NCBI RefSeq assembly: GCF_003129965.1
Contig: NZ_NRCJ01000002.1
Coordinates: forward strand, 124,001 to 188,000
Origin: Aggregatibacter kilianii
Lineage (GTDB): Bacteria > Pseudomonadota > Gammaproteobacteria > Enterobacterales > Pasteurellaceae
DNA length: 64,000 nt
Direction: 5' to 3'
Part shown: positions 1-11,088 of the stretch, one piece after another
How the letters are laid out: each line of letters opens with the position of its first letter
Position numbering within the stretch: position 1 is the stretch's first letter
Translations under genes and position numbers: made by a program
The notes under the pieces: generated by a model
What the model was told of the DNA's origin: nothing
Database searches by the model: none
Seen by the model: the letters and a program-made list of their open reading frames with translations, nothing else

Positions 1-1438
1 GCACTTCGCCGAAGCCGACGCCTTTAAATTCGCCGTTTGCCGGGATGTCCGTTTTGATGTAAGCGGTAGTGTCGCCTTTGCCGATGTTATCAATGAGCAT
101 TTGCCATTGGGCGCTTAAAATGTCGTTGATGGCGCAGCAATGCACGGTGCGGCCGATAATGCGTCCGAGGGTGGAGTGCAGTTGGTCGGTGGTTAAGCTG
201 TTGCCCGTTAATTTTTCGTAAATGCCTTTTAATTCATTGAAATGGCTGACAGTCGGTTTGTTGTCGGACGCCAAGCCACACATTAAGTAGGCGAGCGGGC
301 CCACTTCCACCACTTTACCGTAGAACGTCGGCGCTTTTACCCAGGAATATTTGCCGTCGTCCTGCCAGCCGGTGTATTTCGGACGGGTTAATCCTGCCCA
401 AGGTTCCAACGCTTCGTCGTCTTCATACCAAGCGTGTTTGCCGCTTTCTTTGATGCCTTTCACCACAAAGTCGTCTTTTTGTCGGTCGATGGCGCGGAAG
501 GTGGAGAGATCGGCGTTTTCGATGTAACCGCCTTTCAGCATAAATTGGGAATTGTCCGCGTCAATCGGGTATTCCGGCACGGACAAATAATTGCCGGAGG
601 TTTTGCCGAGGCTGAGCCATTCCGGATAGTAGGCGGCGAACACGGCGGCATCCACTTTATATACTTGATTGATAAAGTCGGTGAGGCGATCAATACAGGC
701 TTTTACGAACATCAGGCGTTCAAGATTGAGTACCGCTTGAGAATCCAAATTAATCGGGTTCGCCACGCCGCCGATAGCCAAGTTTTGAATGTGCGGGGTT
801 TTACTGCCGAGCAACGCCACCACGCGATTGGCGTCACGTTGACATTCAAGGGCTTGCAAATAGTGCGCCACAGCGATGAGGTTCACTTCCGGCGGCAGTT
901 TCATTGCCGGATGCCCGAAATAGCCGTTGGCGAAAATGCCGAGCTGTCCGCTATCCACCAATGCCTGAATTTTTTTCTGCACATTGCGGAATTCATTGGC
1001 ACTGTTGAGCGACCAAGTAGAAACGCCTTTCAGCATATCGGCGGCTTTTTCCGGATCCGCTTGTAGCGCAGCGGTGATGTCCACCCAGTCCATGGCAGAA
1101 AGTTGATAAAAATGCACGATATGGTCGTGAATGCTGTGCGCAGCAAGAATCATGTTGCGAATATATTGGGCGTTTACCGGCACTTTGGCGCCGATAGCGT
1201 CTTCCACGGCTCGCACGCTGATGATGGCGTGCACGGTGGTGCATACGCCGCAGATACGTTGCATGATCATCCAAGCGTCACGGGGATCCGCACCTTTGAC
1301 GATATTCTCCATGCCGCGCCACATGGTGCCGGAGGACCAGGCGTTGGTGACTTTGCCGTCTTCAATTTCGCAATCAATACGCAAATGGCCTTCGATACGG
1401 GTAATCGGGTCAATTGAGATACGTTTTTTTTCTGACAT
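1..1438 (-). CDS. hybC: Hydrogenase-2 large subunit HybC (C-terminus beyond the window)
   Basis: Catalytic subunit of the periplasm-facing, membrane-bound [NiFe] hydrogenase-2, which oxidises H2 and passes electrons to the quinone pool. About 479 codons are present, starting [18 protein letters not shown]; the family is about 567 residues, so roughly the last 90 lie left of the window. The N-terminal nickel-ligand motif RICGVC is seen near residue 60. The second motif, DPCxxCxxH, would lie outside. The start ATG overlaps the hybB stop (TAATG), so the two are translationally coupled. No frameshift is seen in the visible part. Confidence 0.95.
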   Translation of the reverse strand, partial: MSEKKRISIDPITRIEGHLRIDCEIEDGKVTNAWSSGTMWRGMENIVKGADPRDAWMIMQRICGVCTTVHAIISVRAVEDAIGAKVPVNAQYIRNMILAAHSIHDHIVHFYQLSAMDWVDITAALQADPEKAADMLKGVSTWSLNSANEFRNVQKKIQALVDSGQLGIFANGYFGHPAMKLPPEVNLIAVAHYLQALECQRDANRVVALLGSKTPHIQNLAIGGVANPINLDSQAVLNLERLMFVKACIDRLTDFINQVYKVDAAVFAAYYPEWLSLGKTSGNYLSVPEYPIDADNSQFMLKGGYIENADLSTFRAIDRQKDDFVVKGIKESGKHAWYEDDEALEPWAGLTRPKYTGWQDDGKYSWVKAPTFYGKVVEVGPLAYLMCGLASDNKPTVSHFNELKGIYEKLTGNSLTTDQLHSTLGRIIGRTVHCCAINDILSAQWQMLIDNIGKGDTTAYIKTDIPANGEFKGVGFGEV

Positions 1439-2664
1439 TATTCTGCTCCGCTAAGTTTTTTACTGAATGCCGCTTTTTCGGCAATAATTTTTTCTGATTC
1501 TTCTGTGTGTTTTTCTTTAAAGACCGGCAAAACCGGGAACAGACGAACAATCAAGATGTAGGCGCACACCTCAATGGAGACGAAACCGATTGAGATAAGC
1601 AATTCTTCCGCTGACGGGAAATATTTGTAGCCGTTGCCCGGATCGTACATGATGAGCGAGTAGTTCATCCGCCACAATGCGGCGCCGAGTAGCATGCTTA
1701 ACGCCGAAATAAACAACCAGCGGGAATCGGATTTTTTCTCCCCGAGGAAAAGGGTGAGTAACGGCAACACCATCAACCAGATTTCCATCCAGAACATCCA
1801 GGCTTCAAATTTGGTTAATTTGTCAAAACCGAACACCAATTTGAGTTTGTCGTGATAAATCAATTCGCCGAAGCGCACTACAAGGAAACAGAAAATTAAG
1901 CCTGCGGTGACGCGTGCCAGTTGGGTGAATAAGTGTCGTTCGTCCGGCGTTTTACCGGCAAGACCGGCTTTCACCAAGGAGCCTTCGAAAATCACAATGG
2001 AAAAGCCCATAATGAAGGCAGTCAGTAAGGATAAAATCGGCAGCACCTCATAACTTTGCCATACCGGATGGACTTTATGACCCGCAACAATCATCAAAGA
2101 ACCCATGGACGATTGGTGCATCATCGGCAACAAGGCGCCCAGGGCGATAATGAAAAACATGATTTTGTTAAGCTTGTTAAACCATTTTTTCAAACCGAGG
2201 AAACCGAGCCACACGGGGGCGAATTCCAATGTCACCACAATGATATACACGGTCATACAAAATGCCGTTTCAAACAGCACGGAGTTGGTGTTGAATTGAC
2301 CCGGTACATAGAAATACGGCAAATGCCAGTAACGACCCATATCAATGGTGATGGATAAACCGCCGAGGGAATAACCGAACAGGCTGGCAAGCAGGGCGGG
2401 GCGCACCAAAGCGTGATATTTCCCTTTGTTGAAAATATATACCGTCCAGGCTAACGCCCAACCGCCGCAGGCAAATCCTGTGCCGACGAGCAAGTCAAAG
2501 GCGATCCATAACCCCCAAGGATAGCCGCCGTTTAAGGCGGTAACGGAACCGATACCGAAAACCAGCCGTTTGATAATCAACAAAGCACATAATACGGCTA
2601 ACGGCGCGAAGAAAATAATGGCGGCAGAAATCAGGCGACCGCCCACCGGACGTGGATTACTCAT
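1438..2664 (-). CDS. hybB: Hydrogenase-2 integral membrane subunit HybB
   Basis: Multi-spanning NrfD/PsrC-type membrane protein that anchors hydrogenase-2 and carries electrons to menaquinone. It has about 408 residues with many hydrophobic helices and closely matches E. coli HybB in segments such as [13 protein letters not shown] and [10 protein letters not shown]. The start is placed at MSNPRPVGG because GGAGG lies 9 bases upstream; an ATG three codons earlier is too close to that ribosome site. It overlaps the end of hybA by 8 bases and the hybC start by one base, typical of a tightly coupled operon. Confidence 0.93.
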   Translation of the reverse strand: MSNPRPVGGRLISAAIIFFAPLAVLCALLIIKRLVFGIGSVTALNGGYPWGLWIAFDLLVGTGFACGGWALAWTVYIFNKGKYHALVRPALLASLFGYSLGGLSITIDMGRYWHLPYFYVPGQFNTNSVLFETAFCMTVYIIVVTLEFAPVWLGFLGLKKWFNKLNKIMFFIIALGALLPMMHQSSMGSLMIVAGHKVHPVWQSYEVLPILSLLTAFIMGFSIVIFEGSLVKAGLAGKTPDERHLFTQLARVTAGLIFCFLVVRFGELIYHDKLKLVFGFDKLTKFEAWMFWMEIWLMVLPLLTLFLGEKKSDSRWLFISALSMLLGAALWRMNYSLIMYDPGNGYKYFPSAEELLISIGFVSIEVCAYILIVRLFPVLPVFKEKHTEESEKIIAEKAAFSKKLSGAE

Positions 2665-3697
2665 GATGCTCATCCTCCGCTTCTTCAATTTCTTTGCGCG
2701 CCTGACGCATCGCCTCTTTTTGCGCGGCAATGCGTTCGGCAATTTTATCGCCGTGCATATTTTTGTAGGTCATGATGGTCAGCCCGGCAAGCGCTACTAA
2801 CGGTAACGCCAGACCGCGATAGAGGAAATGCTGTAAATGCGCCGCACGGGTGCCGGTGGCGATTTCATCTAACGGCGGCAAACCGAGATTTTCAAAGGGC
2901 ACGCCGCTTAATGCCAGCACCTGCGTGCCGCCGCCTTCCGTTTCGCCGTAAATGTGATATTGATACGCCGGCACGGTGGCGCGGTATTTGTCGCTGCTGT
3001 TGACGTGCTGGCGCGGGTAGTCGTATTCCGTGCCGCGAATTAAACGCAAGCGGCGTTTGGCTTCCGCTAATAATTCTTCCCGCGTACCGAAAATGATGGC
3101 ACCCGTCGGGCAAACGTGACAACAGCCGGGCAATTCGCCTTTGTCGATACGTTCCAAGCCTTTTTGGTTACATAGCTCACATTTGCTGATTTCGCCGAAA
3201 GGATTGTCGTAGTCGTATTTCGGCACATCGAACGGGCAACCCACCATGCAATAACGGCAGCCGGTGCAAATGTCGGGGTCGTATTTCACAATGCCGGTTT
3301 TCGGATCTTTGGTCAGCGCCTGCACCGGGCAAACGGCGACACAGTTCGGGTCAACACAGTGCATACATTGTTTTTTAATGTAAGCGTAGCCGTTTTCCGT
3401 TTGGTCTTTGTTTTTACCGTCTCCGTCGCTCCAAACCTGAATGATATTGCGCGTGAAGGGTGTGAGCTTGTCGTTATTCGACCAAGTTTGTTCGCCTTTC
3501 GGATTCACTGCCGTACGATTTACATTTTGGCATTCGGCGACACAAGCCTGACAACCGACACAGAGTGTAGAGTCATACAGCATACCAAGTGCGGTCGGAA
3601 TCGGCGGTAAATTTTCGTTTGCCCGAACGTTCGCCACAGGTAAACCGGAAGCGATTCCGCCAAGCAAACCTGCTTTCAGAAATTTGCGTCTATCCAT
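2657..3697 (-). CDS. hybA: Hydrogenase-2 ferredoxin-type subunit HybA
   Basis: Periplasmic iron-sulfur protein passing electrons from HybO to HybB. The N-terminus is a Tat signal ([14 protein letters not shown], cleavage probably after VRA). Four cysteine clusters of [4Fe-4S] type follow: [31 protein letters not shown] and the CELC...CCHVC region. A hydrophobic C-terminal anchor lies around residues 293-310 ([14 protein letters not shown]), then a charged tail. It sits one base downstream of hybO. Length (346) is near the E. coli protein. A DNA uptake signal is embedded near 3586-3594. Confidence 0.95.
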   Translation of the reverse strand: MDRRKFLKAGLLGGIASGLPVANVRANENLPPIPTALGMLYDSTLCVGCQACVAECQNVNRTAVNPKGEQTWSNNDKLTPFTRNIIQVWSDGDGKNKDQTENGYAYIKKQCMHCVDPNCVAVCPVQALTKDPKTGIVKYDPDICTGCRYCMVGCPFDVPKYDYDNPFGEISKCELCNQKGLERIDKGELPGCCHVCPTGAIIFGTREELLAEAKRRLRLIRGTEYDYPRQHVNSSDKYRATVPAYQYHIYGETEGGGTQVLALSGVPFENLGLPPLDEIATGTRAAHLQHFLYRGLALPLVALAGLTIMTYKNMHGDKIAERIAAQKEAMRQARKEIEEAEDEHHE

Positions 3698-3698
3698 C

Positions 3699-4847
3699 TT
3701 ATTTACCTGTATGTTGTTCGTTTTCCGCCGCTTTAGCTTCGGCGCGGGCTTTGTGTTGAACGCTTAATTCACGCAAGGTCACCACCGCGACGCCCGCCAA
3801 AATTGCCGCCGCACCGCCCAATAAGCCGATGGCGGTCATGGTGGCGCCGGTGCCTTCCGTGTTATTCACATCGGGTTTTTCCACGCGTGGCGTCGGGTTT
3901 TCTACATTGGCTAATTGGAAGATGCCTTTGGTGAAACCGATGCCTTTTTCGTTACAACCGTAGCAAGGATGCCCGATCCCCACCGGCCAGTTATTGCCGC
4001 CCACATCGCAAAATTCGAGGGTAGAGCAGTTGCCGTAGGTTTCCGGCCCTTTGCAGCCCAGATGATATAAACACCAGCCGTGGCGATGGCCGTAATCGCC
4101 GTATTCTTTGGCGAAACGTCCGGCATCAAAGTGCGGTCGGCGATAGCAGTTTTCGTGAATTAGGCGATCGTAAGCAAACAACGGACGATTGAGATGATCC
4201 ATTGCCGGCAGTTTTTTGTAGGTAATGATGTATGCCACGGTGGCGAGGAAATTGTGCGGATTAGGCGGACAGCCGGGAATGTTGATAATCGGTGTGCCTT
4301 TCGGTAACACTTCCGCCAAACTGCTGGCGCCTGTCGGATTGCCGCCGCTGGACGGCACACCGCCCCAGGCAGCGCAGGAACCGATGGCAATGATGGCGGC
4401 AGCATCTTTGGCGGCATCGCGAATATGTTCCACAATAGGTTTGCCTGCAACCATGCAATACACGCCGCCGTCTTTCACCGGAATGGAACCGTCAACTACC
4501 AAAACATATTTGCCTTTGTATTTATGCAACGCGTTATGTTTATTTTCTTCCGCTTGCTCGCCAAAGGCGGCGGAAAGGACCTCATGGTATTCCAGCGAAA
4601 TTAAATCCAGCACCAGATTTTCCACTGTCGGGTGGGTGGCGCGTAATAAAGATTCGGTACAACCGGTACATTCTTGCGCGCCAATCCAAATCACCGGCGG
4701 GCGTGCCGGCGCGGTTAACGCTGCCGTCATTTCCGCGCCGGCTTTATTGCTCAACCCCATTGTTGCCGCCAGTGCGGTACATAATTTCATAAAATCCCGA
4801 CGGGAAACATCCGCCAACGCGGAAAATAAACCATCACTTCGTTGCAT
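3699..4847 (-). CDS. hybO: Hydrogenase-2 small subunit HybO
   Basis: Small [NiFe] hydrogenase subunit carrying the iron-sulfur relay. It starts with a Tat signal containing SRRDFMK (residues 15-21) and AGA before the mature region. The proximal-cluster motif [10 protein letters not shown] is near residue 59, and further cysteines occur in [24 protein letters not shown] and PCYGCNEK. A hydrophobic anchor ([16 protein letters not shown]) lies near the C-terminus, as expected for hydrogenase-2. It is the first gene of hybOABC; the promoter and an FNR box lie just upstream. Confidence 0.95.
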   Translation of the reverse strand: MQRSDGLFSALADVSRRDFMKLCTALAATMGLSNKAGAEMTAALTAPARPPVIWIGAQECTGCTESLLRATHPTVENLVLDLISLEYHEVLSAAFGEQAEENKHNALHKYKGKYVLVVDGSIPVKDGGVYCMVAGKPIVEHIRDAAKDAAAIIAIGSCAAWGGVPSSGGNPTGASSLAEVLPKGTPIINIPGCPPNPHNFLATVAYIITYKKLPAMDHLNRPLFAYDRLIHENCYRRPHFDAGRFAKEYGDYGHRHGWCLYHLGCKGPETYGNCSTLEFCDVGGNNWPVGIGHPCYGCNEKGIGFTKGIFQLANVENPTPRVEKPDVNNTEGTGATMTAIGLLGGAAAILAGVAVVTLRELSVQHKARAEAKAAENEQHTGK

Positions 4848-4890
4848 ATCATCACTCCAAATTCACACGTTTTATATGGTTATTGTGAAT

Positions 4891-4932
4891 ATGATATGCC
4901 TGAGACAATGAAATTTATTTGATCGTTATCAA
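4891..4932 (-). promoter_or_regulatory. hyb promoter with a perfect FNR box
   Basis: On the minus strand the FNR site TTGATCGTTATCAA (4919-4932) matches the consensus TTGATN4ATCAA at every defined base. A -10-like TATCAT lies at 4896-4891. With transcription starting near 4884 the box centre would be at about -41.5, the class II activator position. This predicts anaerobic activation of hybOABC. The match is seen directly; activation is inferred. Confidence 0.8.
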
Positions 4933-5151
4933 AAATGACCGCACTTTTTGTAAGAGGATACGATGTAACTTATTGTTTTTGTTGTTTAATTGAGATTTAT
5001 TCTCATTTGTTAATAGATTGTAACTAGAAATGGGTATGGGATTTCATTTGGAGTGAAAATATGCATAGAGACAGTTAATAAAAAATAAAGGCACTTTGAT
5101 AGCGCACATCTCCCGACACATGCTTGCAATAAAAAATGGATTTTTCAAGAT
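4933..5151. other. Gene-free stretch between hyb and trp operons
   Basis: AT-rich and without a convincing gene. It holds one uptake signal (about 4938-4948) and an imperfect Fur-like palindrome TGAGATTTATTCTCA at 4991-5005 (11 of 14 positions of a 7-1-7 Fur box). A 5-codon open frame after GGAG near 5060-5080 is too short to support. Confidence 0.4.
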
Positions 5152-5181
5152 AAAAAAGGCACGCGTCAGGAGACGCGCGCC
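5152..5181 (-). terminator. Rho-independent terminator of the trp operon
   Basis: Read on the minus strand, a 10-bp stem (GGCGCGCGTC pairing with GACGCGTGCC, one G-U pair) with loop TCCT is followed by six T. It lies 26 bases beyond the trpCF stop and closes the operon. Confidence 0.9.
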
Positions 5182-5206
5182 ATCATTTATTCGTTGAAAT
5201 ATAGCG

Positions 5207-6637
5207 CTATAAAATCTTCGCAAAAACCGACCGCACTTTTTCCGCTTCTTTAATGCCCGGTGCGCTTTCTACGCCGGAATTTAAATCCACACCTGCGCAA
5301 TGTTGCGCTAATGCCGATTCGATGTTGTCGGAATTAATGCCGCCGGCGAGGAGGATTTTGTGCTTCAAATGCGGCGGAATCAGCGACCAATCGAAAGTGG
5401 CGCCGGTGCCGCCTTGTTGGTTGCCGGATTTGCTGTCGAACACGAAACGATCAATCTCGGAAACGTCGTCAAAAACCACCGCACTTTTATGGGTGACATC
5501 CACAGAAACGGCTTTCCAAATGCGCGTGGTTTCAGGCAATCGTGCGCGAAGTGCGGTGATAAATGCCAATGTTTCGTCGCCGTGCAGTTGAACGGCATAA
5601 AGTTGTAACTGCTGCGCGATTTTCACAATAAAGTCCATGTCCTGATTCTGGAATACACCCACAAAACGCAACAGCGCGGCGGTGACAAGCTCTTGCGCCT
5701 GACGCAAACTCACGCAACGTTTGGAGTTTTCCACGAAAATCAGCCCGCCGTATAATGCACCGTTTTCGTACACGGTTTTCACGTCTTGCGCACGGGTTAA
5801 GCCGCATACTTTGTTTTCGCCGAAAATCACTTCTCGTACGGCGTTATTTAAATCGGGGCTGCCCATTAAACTGCTGCCGATTAAGAAACCGTGAGCGATT
5901 TGTTGCAATTCGCGCACTTGTTGATGGTTATAGATACCTGATTCGCTGATAATGCGCACATCGGCAGGGATGCGGTCGGCATATTTGGCGGTTAATGCCA
6001 CCACGCGGTTTAAATCGACGCTTAAATCATGCAAATCGCGATTGTTTACGCCGATAATTTTTGCGCCTAACGCCAAGGCGCGTTCAAATTCTTCTTCGTT
6101 GCCGGTTTCCGTCAACACGCCCATGCCGAGGGAATGCGCCAAATCTGCCAAGATGCGATAAGTGTCGTCGTTCACCACGGAAAGCATGAGTAAAATAGCG
6201 TCCGCTTGGTGGTAACGCGCCAAATACACCTGATATTCGCTGATCATGAAGTCCTTGCATAACACCGGTTGTGTGACAACGTCGCGCACCTGTTTGATAT
6301 AGGCGAAATCCCCTTGGAAGTATTTTTCATCGGTGAGCACGGAAATCACGCTCGCGTAATTTTTATACACCAGCGCAATTTCCATCGGCTTAAATTCGCT
6401 GCGAATTAATCCTTTGGAAGGGGAGGCTTTTTTACATTCCAAAATGTACGCCGGTTTTTGGTGTGTGCCTTTTGCCAATGCGTCATAAAAAGAGCGGTCG
6501 GATTTTTCGATGTTTTTTTGAAATTCGCTTAACGGAAATGCCGCCGCTTTGGCTTTCACCCAGTCAGCTTTGTCGAGCACGATTTTTTGTAGCACCGTGG
6601 CAGCCTCAAGGGGTTTGGAGAAGTCTTGTGTGATCAT
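5207..6637 (-). CDS. trpCF: Bifunctional indole-3-glycerol phosphate synthase / phosphoribosylanthranilate isomerase
   Basis: Catalyses two successive steps of tryptophan synthesis: isomerisation of phosphoribosylanthranilate (TrpF) and ring closure to indole-3-glycerol phosphate (TrpC). Residues about 1-255 form the TrpC barrel, with [23 protein letters not shown] and IISESGIY as substrate-site motifs. Residues about 275-476 form the TrpF barrel, starting at VCGLTRAQD and ending with [10 protein letters not shown] and DLNSGVES. The 476-residue fused form is usual in gammaproteobacteria. It is the last gene of the trp operon but is separated from trpD by a toxin-antitoxin pair. It contains several uptake signals, one encoding THKSAVVF. 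Confidence 0.96.
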   Translation of the reverse strand: MITQDFSKPLEAATVLQKIVLDKADWVKAKAAAFPLSEFQKNIEKSDRSFYDALAKGTHQKPAYILECKKASPSKGLIRSEFKPMEIALVYKNYASVISVLTDEKYFQGDFAYIKQVRDVVTQPVLCKDFMISEYQVYLARYHQADAILLMLSVVNDDTYRILADLAHSLGMGVLTETGNEEEFERALALGAKIIGVNNRDLHDLSVDLNRVVALTAKYADRIPADVRIISESGIYNHQQVRELQQIAHGFLIGSSLMGSPDLNNAVREVIFGENKVCGLTRAQDVKTVYENGALYGGLIFVENSKRCVSLRQAQELVTAALLRFVGVFQNQDMDFIVKIAQQLQLYAVQLHGDETLAFITALRARLPETTRIWKAVSVDVTHKSAVVFDDVSEIDRFVFDSKSGNQQGGTGATFDWSLIPPHLKHKILLAGGINSDNIESALAQHCAGVDLNSGVESAPGIKEAEKVRSVFAKIL

Positions 6638-6645
6638 GTTATTCG

Positions 6646-6924
6646 TTAATTAAATAAAGGTTGTACATTGAAGACGGCGTGTTGCTGTTCGATTTGCCAT
6701 AGATCATAATCCGCTTGCATACCCAGCCATAATTTAGGTGTTGTATTATTTAATAATTCGCTTAACCGCACTGCCATTTCGGGTGTAATACTAGCCTTTC
6801 CGTTCAAGATCCGAGAAAGCGTGACGCGTGAAACACCTAATTTTTTAGCGACATCCGTTACGCTAATACCATCAATATATTCTTTTAAAAGTTCTCCCGG
6901 ATGAGGTGGGTTATACATTCTCAT
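6646..6924 (-). CDS. higA: HigA-family antitoxin, XRE helix-turn-helix
   Basis: Predicted antitoxin that neutralises the preceding toxin and represses their shared promoter. The 92-residue protein has the HigA/VapI signature [13 protein letters not shown] at the N-terminus and a helix-turn-helix ([20 protein letters not shown], about residues 22-41). It follows the toxin by 9 bases, the toxin-first order typical of higBA. It ends 8 bases before trpCF, so trpCF may also be read from the toxin-antitoxin promoter. The family call rests on motifs; activity is untested. Confidence 0.85.
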   Translation of the reverse strand: MRMYNPPHPGELLKEYIDGISVTDVAKKLGVSRVTLSRILNGKASITPEMAVRLSELLNNTTPKLWLGMQADYDLWQIEQQHAVFNVQPLFN

Positions 6925-6933
6925 TTTTGCTCC

Positions 6934-7212
6934 TTAATGGTAATCCTGATAATCCACAACTTCAGCATGACCATTTTCAAATTTAAACGTTAAACGCCAA
7001 TTTCCATTTACACTCACAGACCAGTGATCTTCCAAATCACCTTTGAGTTTATGCAAATTCCAACTGGGAACACTCATCGCAAGCGGCGTTTCCGCATTGT
7101 TTAAAGTTGCAAGTTGAAGACTTAATTTCTTGGCGTGTTTAGCTTGAATACCTACAGTTGAACCGGTTTTGAAAAAAAGTTCAAGACCTTTATGTTTGAA
7201 AGATAAAATCAT
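6934..7212 (-). CDS. higB: HigB/RelE-family toxin
   Basis: Predicted ribosome-dependent mRNA interferase. The 92 residues show the HigB pattern: F..KGLELFF near the N-terminus, LHKLKGD in the middle, then WSVSVNGNWRLTFKFENGHAEVVDYQDYH at the end, where the NWR...F core and DYQDYH tail are characteristic (segment split here by its parts). It is intact and paired with a HigA-type antitoxin, with its own promoter upstream inside the trp operon. Confidence 0.85.
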   Translation of the reverse strand: MILSFKHKGLELFFKTGSTVGIQAKHAKKLSLQLATLNNAETPLAMSVPSWNLHKLKGDLEDHWSVSVNGNWRLTFKFENGHAEVVDYQDYH

Positions 7213-7237
7213 TAGTTATGCCTATTTGTATCGGGAG

Positions 7238-7279
7238 ACTATACAATTCAGAACGCTGACTGTAAAGTGATTCTTTACA
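7238..7279 (-). promoter_or_regulatory. Promoter and palindromic operator of the higBA pair
   Basis: On the minus strand, -35 TTTACA (7266-7261) and -10 TATAGT (7243-7238) are separated by exactly 17 bases. A perfect inverted repeat TGTAAAG-N5-CTTTACA spans 7261-7279 and covers the -35. It is the likely HigA operator. The layout indicates transcription of the pair independent of TrpR. Confidence 0.75.
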
Positions 7280-7308
7280 ATTAATAAAAAGAAAAGTCCC
7301 TTCTGTAA

Positions 7309-8313
7309 TCAATACTCCGTCAATTTCTGCAATGTTTCAAGCGGCTTACCCTGTGCAATGACATCCAATACCTGCTGCGCATTATGTTTAATGTCTTCTT
7401 GTCCGAACAATTTCAATAAGAGGGCGGTGTTCATGGCGACGGCTTGGTTGTGTTCTGCTTTTCCTTTGCCTTGTAAAAGTGCGGTGATCATTTGCGCATT
7501 TTCTTTCGGTTCGCCGCCGCGCAGGCTTTCCAGCGGTTTGATTGGGAAACCGAAATCTTCAGGCGTTAAGGTATAACGTTCGATCTTGCCGTTGCGCACT
7601 TCCGCCACTTCCGTCGTACCATGGATCGCCACTTCGTCTAAGCCGCTACCGTGCACAATAATGGTGTGTTCATGACCTAATTGGGCGACGGTTTGTGCGT
7701 AAACCTCAATGAGGTTCGGCGAATAAACACCGAGCAACTGACGTTTTGGGCGCGCTGGGTTAATGAGCGGGCCTAAAATATTAAACAGCGTACGGGTTTT
7801 TAAAGCTTGGCGCACGGGCACGACATATTTGAAGCCCGGGTGATATTGTTGTGCGAACAGGAAGCAGATGCCGATGTCGTCTAACGCGCGGCGGGCTTGT
7901 TCTGCGCTCATAGAAATATTCACACCAAGTGCGGTTAATAAATCGCTCGAACCGGTTTTACTGGAAACGCTGCGGTTGCCGTGTTTTGCCACTTTGGCAC
8001 CGCAACTTGCCGCTACAATTGCGGAGGCAGTGGAAATATTGATGGTATTGGCGCCGTCCCCGCCCGTGCCCACGATGTCGGCGAACGGGTAGTCCGGCGT
8101 CGGAAATGGTTTGGCGTTTTTCACGGCGGCTAAGACGGCGCCGTTGATGTCGTCAATGGTTTCGCCGCGCACTTTTAAGGCGATTAACATGGCGGCGATT
8201 TGCTCGTTGCTTAATTCGCCCAGCATAATGGCGTTAAATAAGGTTTCGCTTTCGGCGGCGGTTAAAGTTTGTGCGCTATAAAGTTTTTCTAACAGAGCTT
8301 GGTTTTCCATCAT
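7309..8313 (-). CDS. trpD: Anthranilate phosphoribosyltransferase
   Basis: Transfers phosphoribose from PRPP to anthranilate. The 334-residue protein has the PRPP-binding loop [17 protein letters not shown] (about residues 79-95), [17 protein letters not shown] and the anthranilate-site region [20 protein letters not shown] (about 165-184). The first two codons are both ATG; an AGGA site lies 5 bases before the first. It is separated from the tautomerase-like gene by 8 bases. Confidence 0.96.
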   Translation of the reverse strand: MMENQALLEKLYSAQTLTAAESETLFNAIMLGELSNEQIAAMLIALKVRGETIDDINGAVLAAVKNAKPFPTPDYPFADIVGTGGDGANTINISTASAIVAASCGAKVAKHGNRSVSSKTGSSDLLTALGVNISMSAEQARRALDDIGICFLFAQQYHPGFKYVVPVRQALKTRTLFNILGPLINPARPKRQLLGVYSPNLIEVYAQTVAQLGHEHTIIVHGSGLDEVAIHGTTEVAEVRNGKIERYTLTPEDFGFPIKPLESLRGGEPKENAQMITALLQGKGKAEHNQAVAMNTALLLKLFGQEDIKHNAQQVLDVIAQGKPLETLQKLTEY

Positions 8314-8321
8314 CGTTGTCC

Positions 8322-9355
<1,034 letters not shown>

Positions 9356-9365
9356 GCTTGAACTC

Positions 9366-10913
9366 CTATTGATTCGCTTTATGGTTGGTTTGCACGATGG
9401 CGTTAATTACCGCGCGGGCTTTGTGGCGGGTTTCGTCCGCTTCCATTTGCGGATCGGAATCCAGCACCGTGCCGCAGCCCGCCTGCACATGAGCGATACC
9501 GTTTTGCACGAAAGCGGAACGAATCACGATACAGGTATCAAAATTGCCGTCGGATTGCAAATACCCCACCGCACCGCCGTAACTGTGGCGTTTTTGTTGT
9601 TCAAATTGATAAATTAACTGCATGGCTTTGATTTTCGGCGCACCGGTCAGCGTACCCATGTTCATACAGGCTTGGTAGGTGTGTAAGGCGTCCAACTCAG
9701 GGCGCAGTTTGCCTACCACGCGGGAAACCAGGTGCATAATGTGCGAATAGCGATCCACCTGCATTAAATCTTTTACATGGCGGGTTTTGCTTTCGCATAC
9801 GCGGGCAATGTCGTTACGCGCCAAATCCACCAACATCAGATGTTCCGCCTGTTCTTTATGATCCAAACGCAATTCCAGTTCTAAGCGGGAATCCAATTCC
9901 GGATCAATATTGCCGTGGGCATCAAAACCGCGCGGACGGGAACCGGCGATAGGATAGATTTCCAGTTGACGGGTGGCTTGCGAATATTTCAGCGCACTTT
10001 CCGGCGACGCACCGAACAGGGTGAAATCCTCGTCCTGAATGAAGAACATATACGGGCTCGGATTGTTTTGTTTGAGCTGACGATAAGTTGCCAAAGTATT
10101 TGGGCATTCCAGTGAAAAACGGCGGGACGGCACGATCTGGAACACGTCGCCGCAATAAATATGCTGTTTCAGGCGTTCGATAATTTTCTTAAATTTATCG
10201 TCATCCAAGTTGATGGAAACCTCGGTAGACGCCGGTTTGAGATTTAAGTGCGGTCGAATTTCGAGGAGTTTTTTCGCAATGTCTTGTGCGTTTTGTTGCA
10301 AGCTCGCTAATGAATTTTGCGCGAAGCAGAAAGTTTGCAATTCCGCCTGTTGCAATTGATGGTCGATCACCAGTAACTGTTCCGCTAAATAAAAACAGTA
10401 ATCCGGGCAGTTGATGCCGTCGTCCTGCAATTTGATGTTTCCCATCGGGATGAAATTCGCCACCAAATCATAGGCGAACAAACCGCCTAAGAACACCGGC
10501 AACGGGCTTGCTTGATAAAGTTCGGTGAAGCAACGTAATCCGTCGAAAATGCCCGCCGCCAATAATTTGCTGTCTTCGTCTGCATTGCTGTCGGCAGGTT
10601 TGAATTCCACTTGCAATTCATGATTGATTTTGGATACCACGTTCACATGCGCCGAGAGTTTTTGCTCGATGAAAGGCAATACTGCTGCGCCGTTGTCGGT
10701 TAAGGCGTAAAAGGTCACGCGTTGCCCCAAGCAGGAAATTTTCATGGCGGCGCTGACGAGTAATAAACTTTTCAGGCTGTTTTTGCTGGCAATTTCGGCG
10801 GATTCTAAAAGCAGGGTATTCGGTTTGTTTTCACATAATGTGGCGAAAATCGCGGTCGGATCGCTGTGATAAGACACGTTTTGCGTAAAAGTTTGGATAA
10901 AAGCGGAGGACAT
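9366..10913 (-). CDS. trpE: Anthranilate synthase component I
   Basis: Makes anthranilate from chorismate together with TrpG. The chorismate-binding domain fills the C-terminal half, with IVPSRRFS, PSPYMFF, SPESAL, IAGSRPRG, LVDLARND, TGAPKIKAM and a closing ..GCGTVLDSDPQ.E...K motif. N-terminal feedback residues LLLESAEI (about 33-40) match the Trp-sensitive type. The start is set at MSSAF (10913) because AGGA is 7 bases upstream; a second ATG at 10919 is only 2 bases from it. First gene of the trp operon. Confidence 0.96.
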   Translation of the reverse strand: MSSAFIQTFTQNVSYHSDPTAIFATLCENKPNTLLLESAEIASKNSLKSLLLVSAAMKISCLGQRVTFYALTDNGAAVLPFIEQKLSAHVNVVSKINHELQVEFKPADSNADEDSKLLAAGIFDGLRCFTELYQASPLPVFLGGLFAYDLVANFIPMGNIKLQDDGINCPDYCFYLAEQLLVIDHQLQQAELQTFCFAQNSLASLQQNAQDIAKKLLEIRPHLNLKPASTEVSINLDDDKFKKIIERLKQHIYCGDVFQIVPSRRFSLECPNTLATYRQLKQNNPSPYMFFIQDEDFTLFGASPESALKYSQATRQLEIYPIAGSRPRGFDAHGNIDPELDSRLELELRLDHKEQAEHLMLVDLARNDIARVCESKTRHVKDLMQVDRYSHIMHLVSRVVGKLRPELDALHTYQACMNMGTLTGAPKIKAMQLIYQFEQQKRHSYGGAVGYLQSDGNFDTCIVIRSAFVQNGIAHVQAGCGTVLDSDPQMEADETRHKARAVINAIVQTNHKANQ

Positions 10914-10943
10914 TCTCATTTCCTTAAAACTGAAATAAATTTT

Positions 10944-10977
10944 GCACTATTAAACTAGTACAAGAATTGAAAGTCAA
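10944..10977 (-). promoter_or_regulatory. trp promoter overlapped by a TrpR operator
   Basis: On the minus strand, -35 TTGACT (10977-10972), a 17-base spacer, then -10 TTTAAT (10954-10949). The operator GTACTAGTTTAATAGTGC (10961-10944) agrees at 15 of 18 bases with the symmetrical TrpR target GTACTAGTTAACTAGTAC and covers the -10. Transcription should start near 10942, about 29 bases before trpE, leaving no room for a leader-peptide attenuator. Confidence 0.85.
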
Positions 10978-11029
10978 GGAGAAATCAATATTTTGTTGAA
11001 GAATTGTGGGAATTGTTGAGAGAAGACTA

Positions 11030-11052
11030 GGGGCGGGTTCCGTGCCCGCCCG
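11030..11052. repeat. Dispersed GC-rich inverted repeat, copy 1
   Basis: A 23-base element starting GGGGCGGGTTCCGTG and ending CCCGCCCG. Read on the other strand, the element at 20659-20681 agrees at 20 of 23 positions. Both are intergenic. Confidence 0.7.
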
Positions 11053-11088
11053 TTGTATCAATCAAAAAGTGCGGTCACAAAAAACAAC

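Noticed and set aside
434-1066. Long open frame opposite hybC
   Set aside because: It is the antisense shadow of the conserved hydrogenase large subunit.
5060-5085. GGAG followed by a 5-codon frame (MHRDS)
   Set aside because: Too short and isolated to be supported as a gene or leader.
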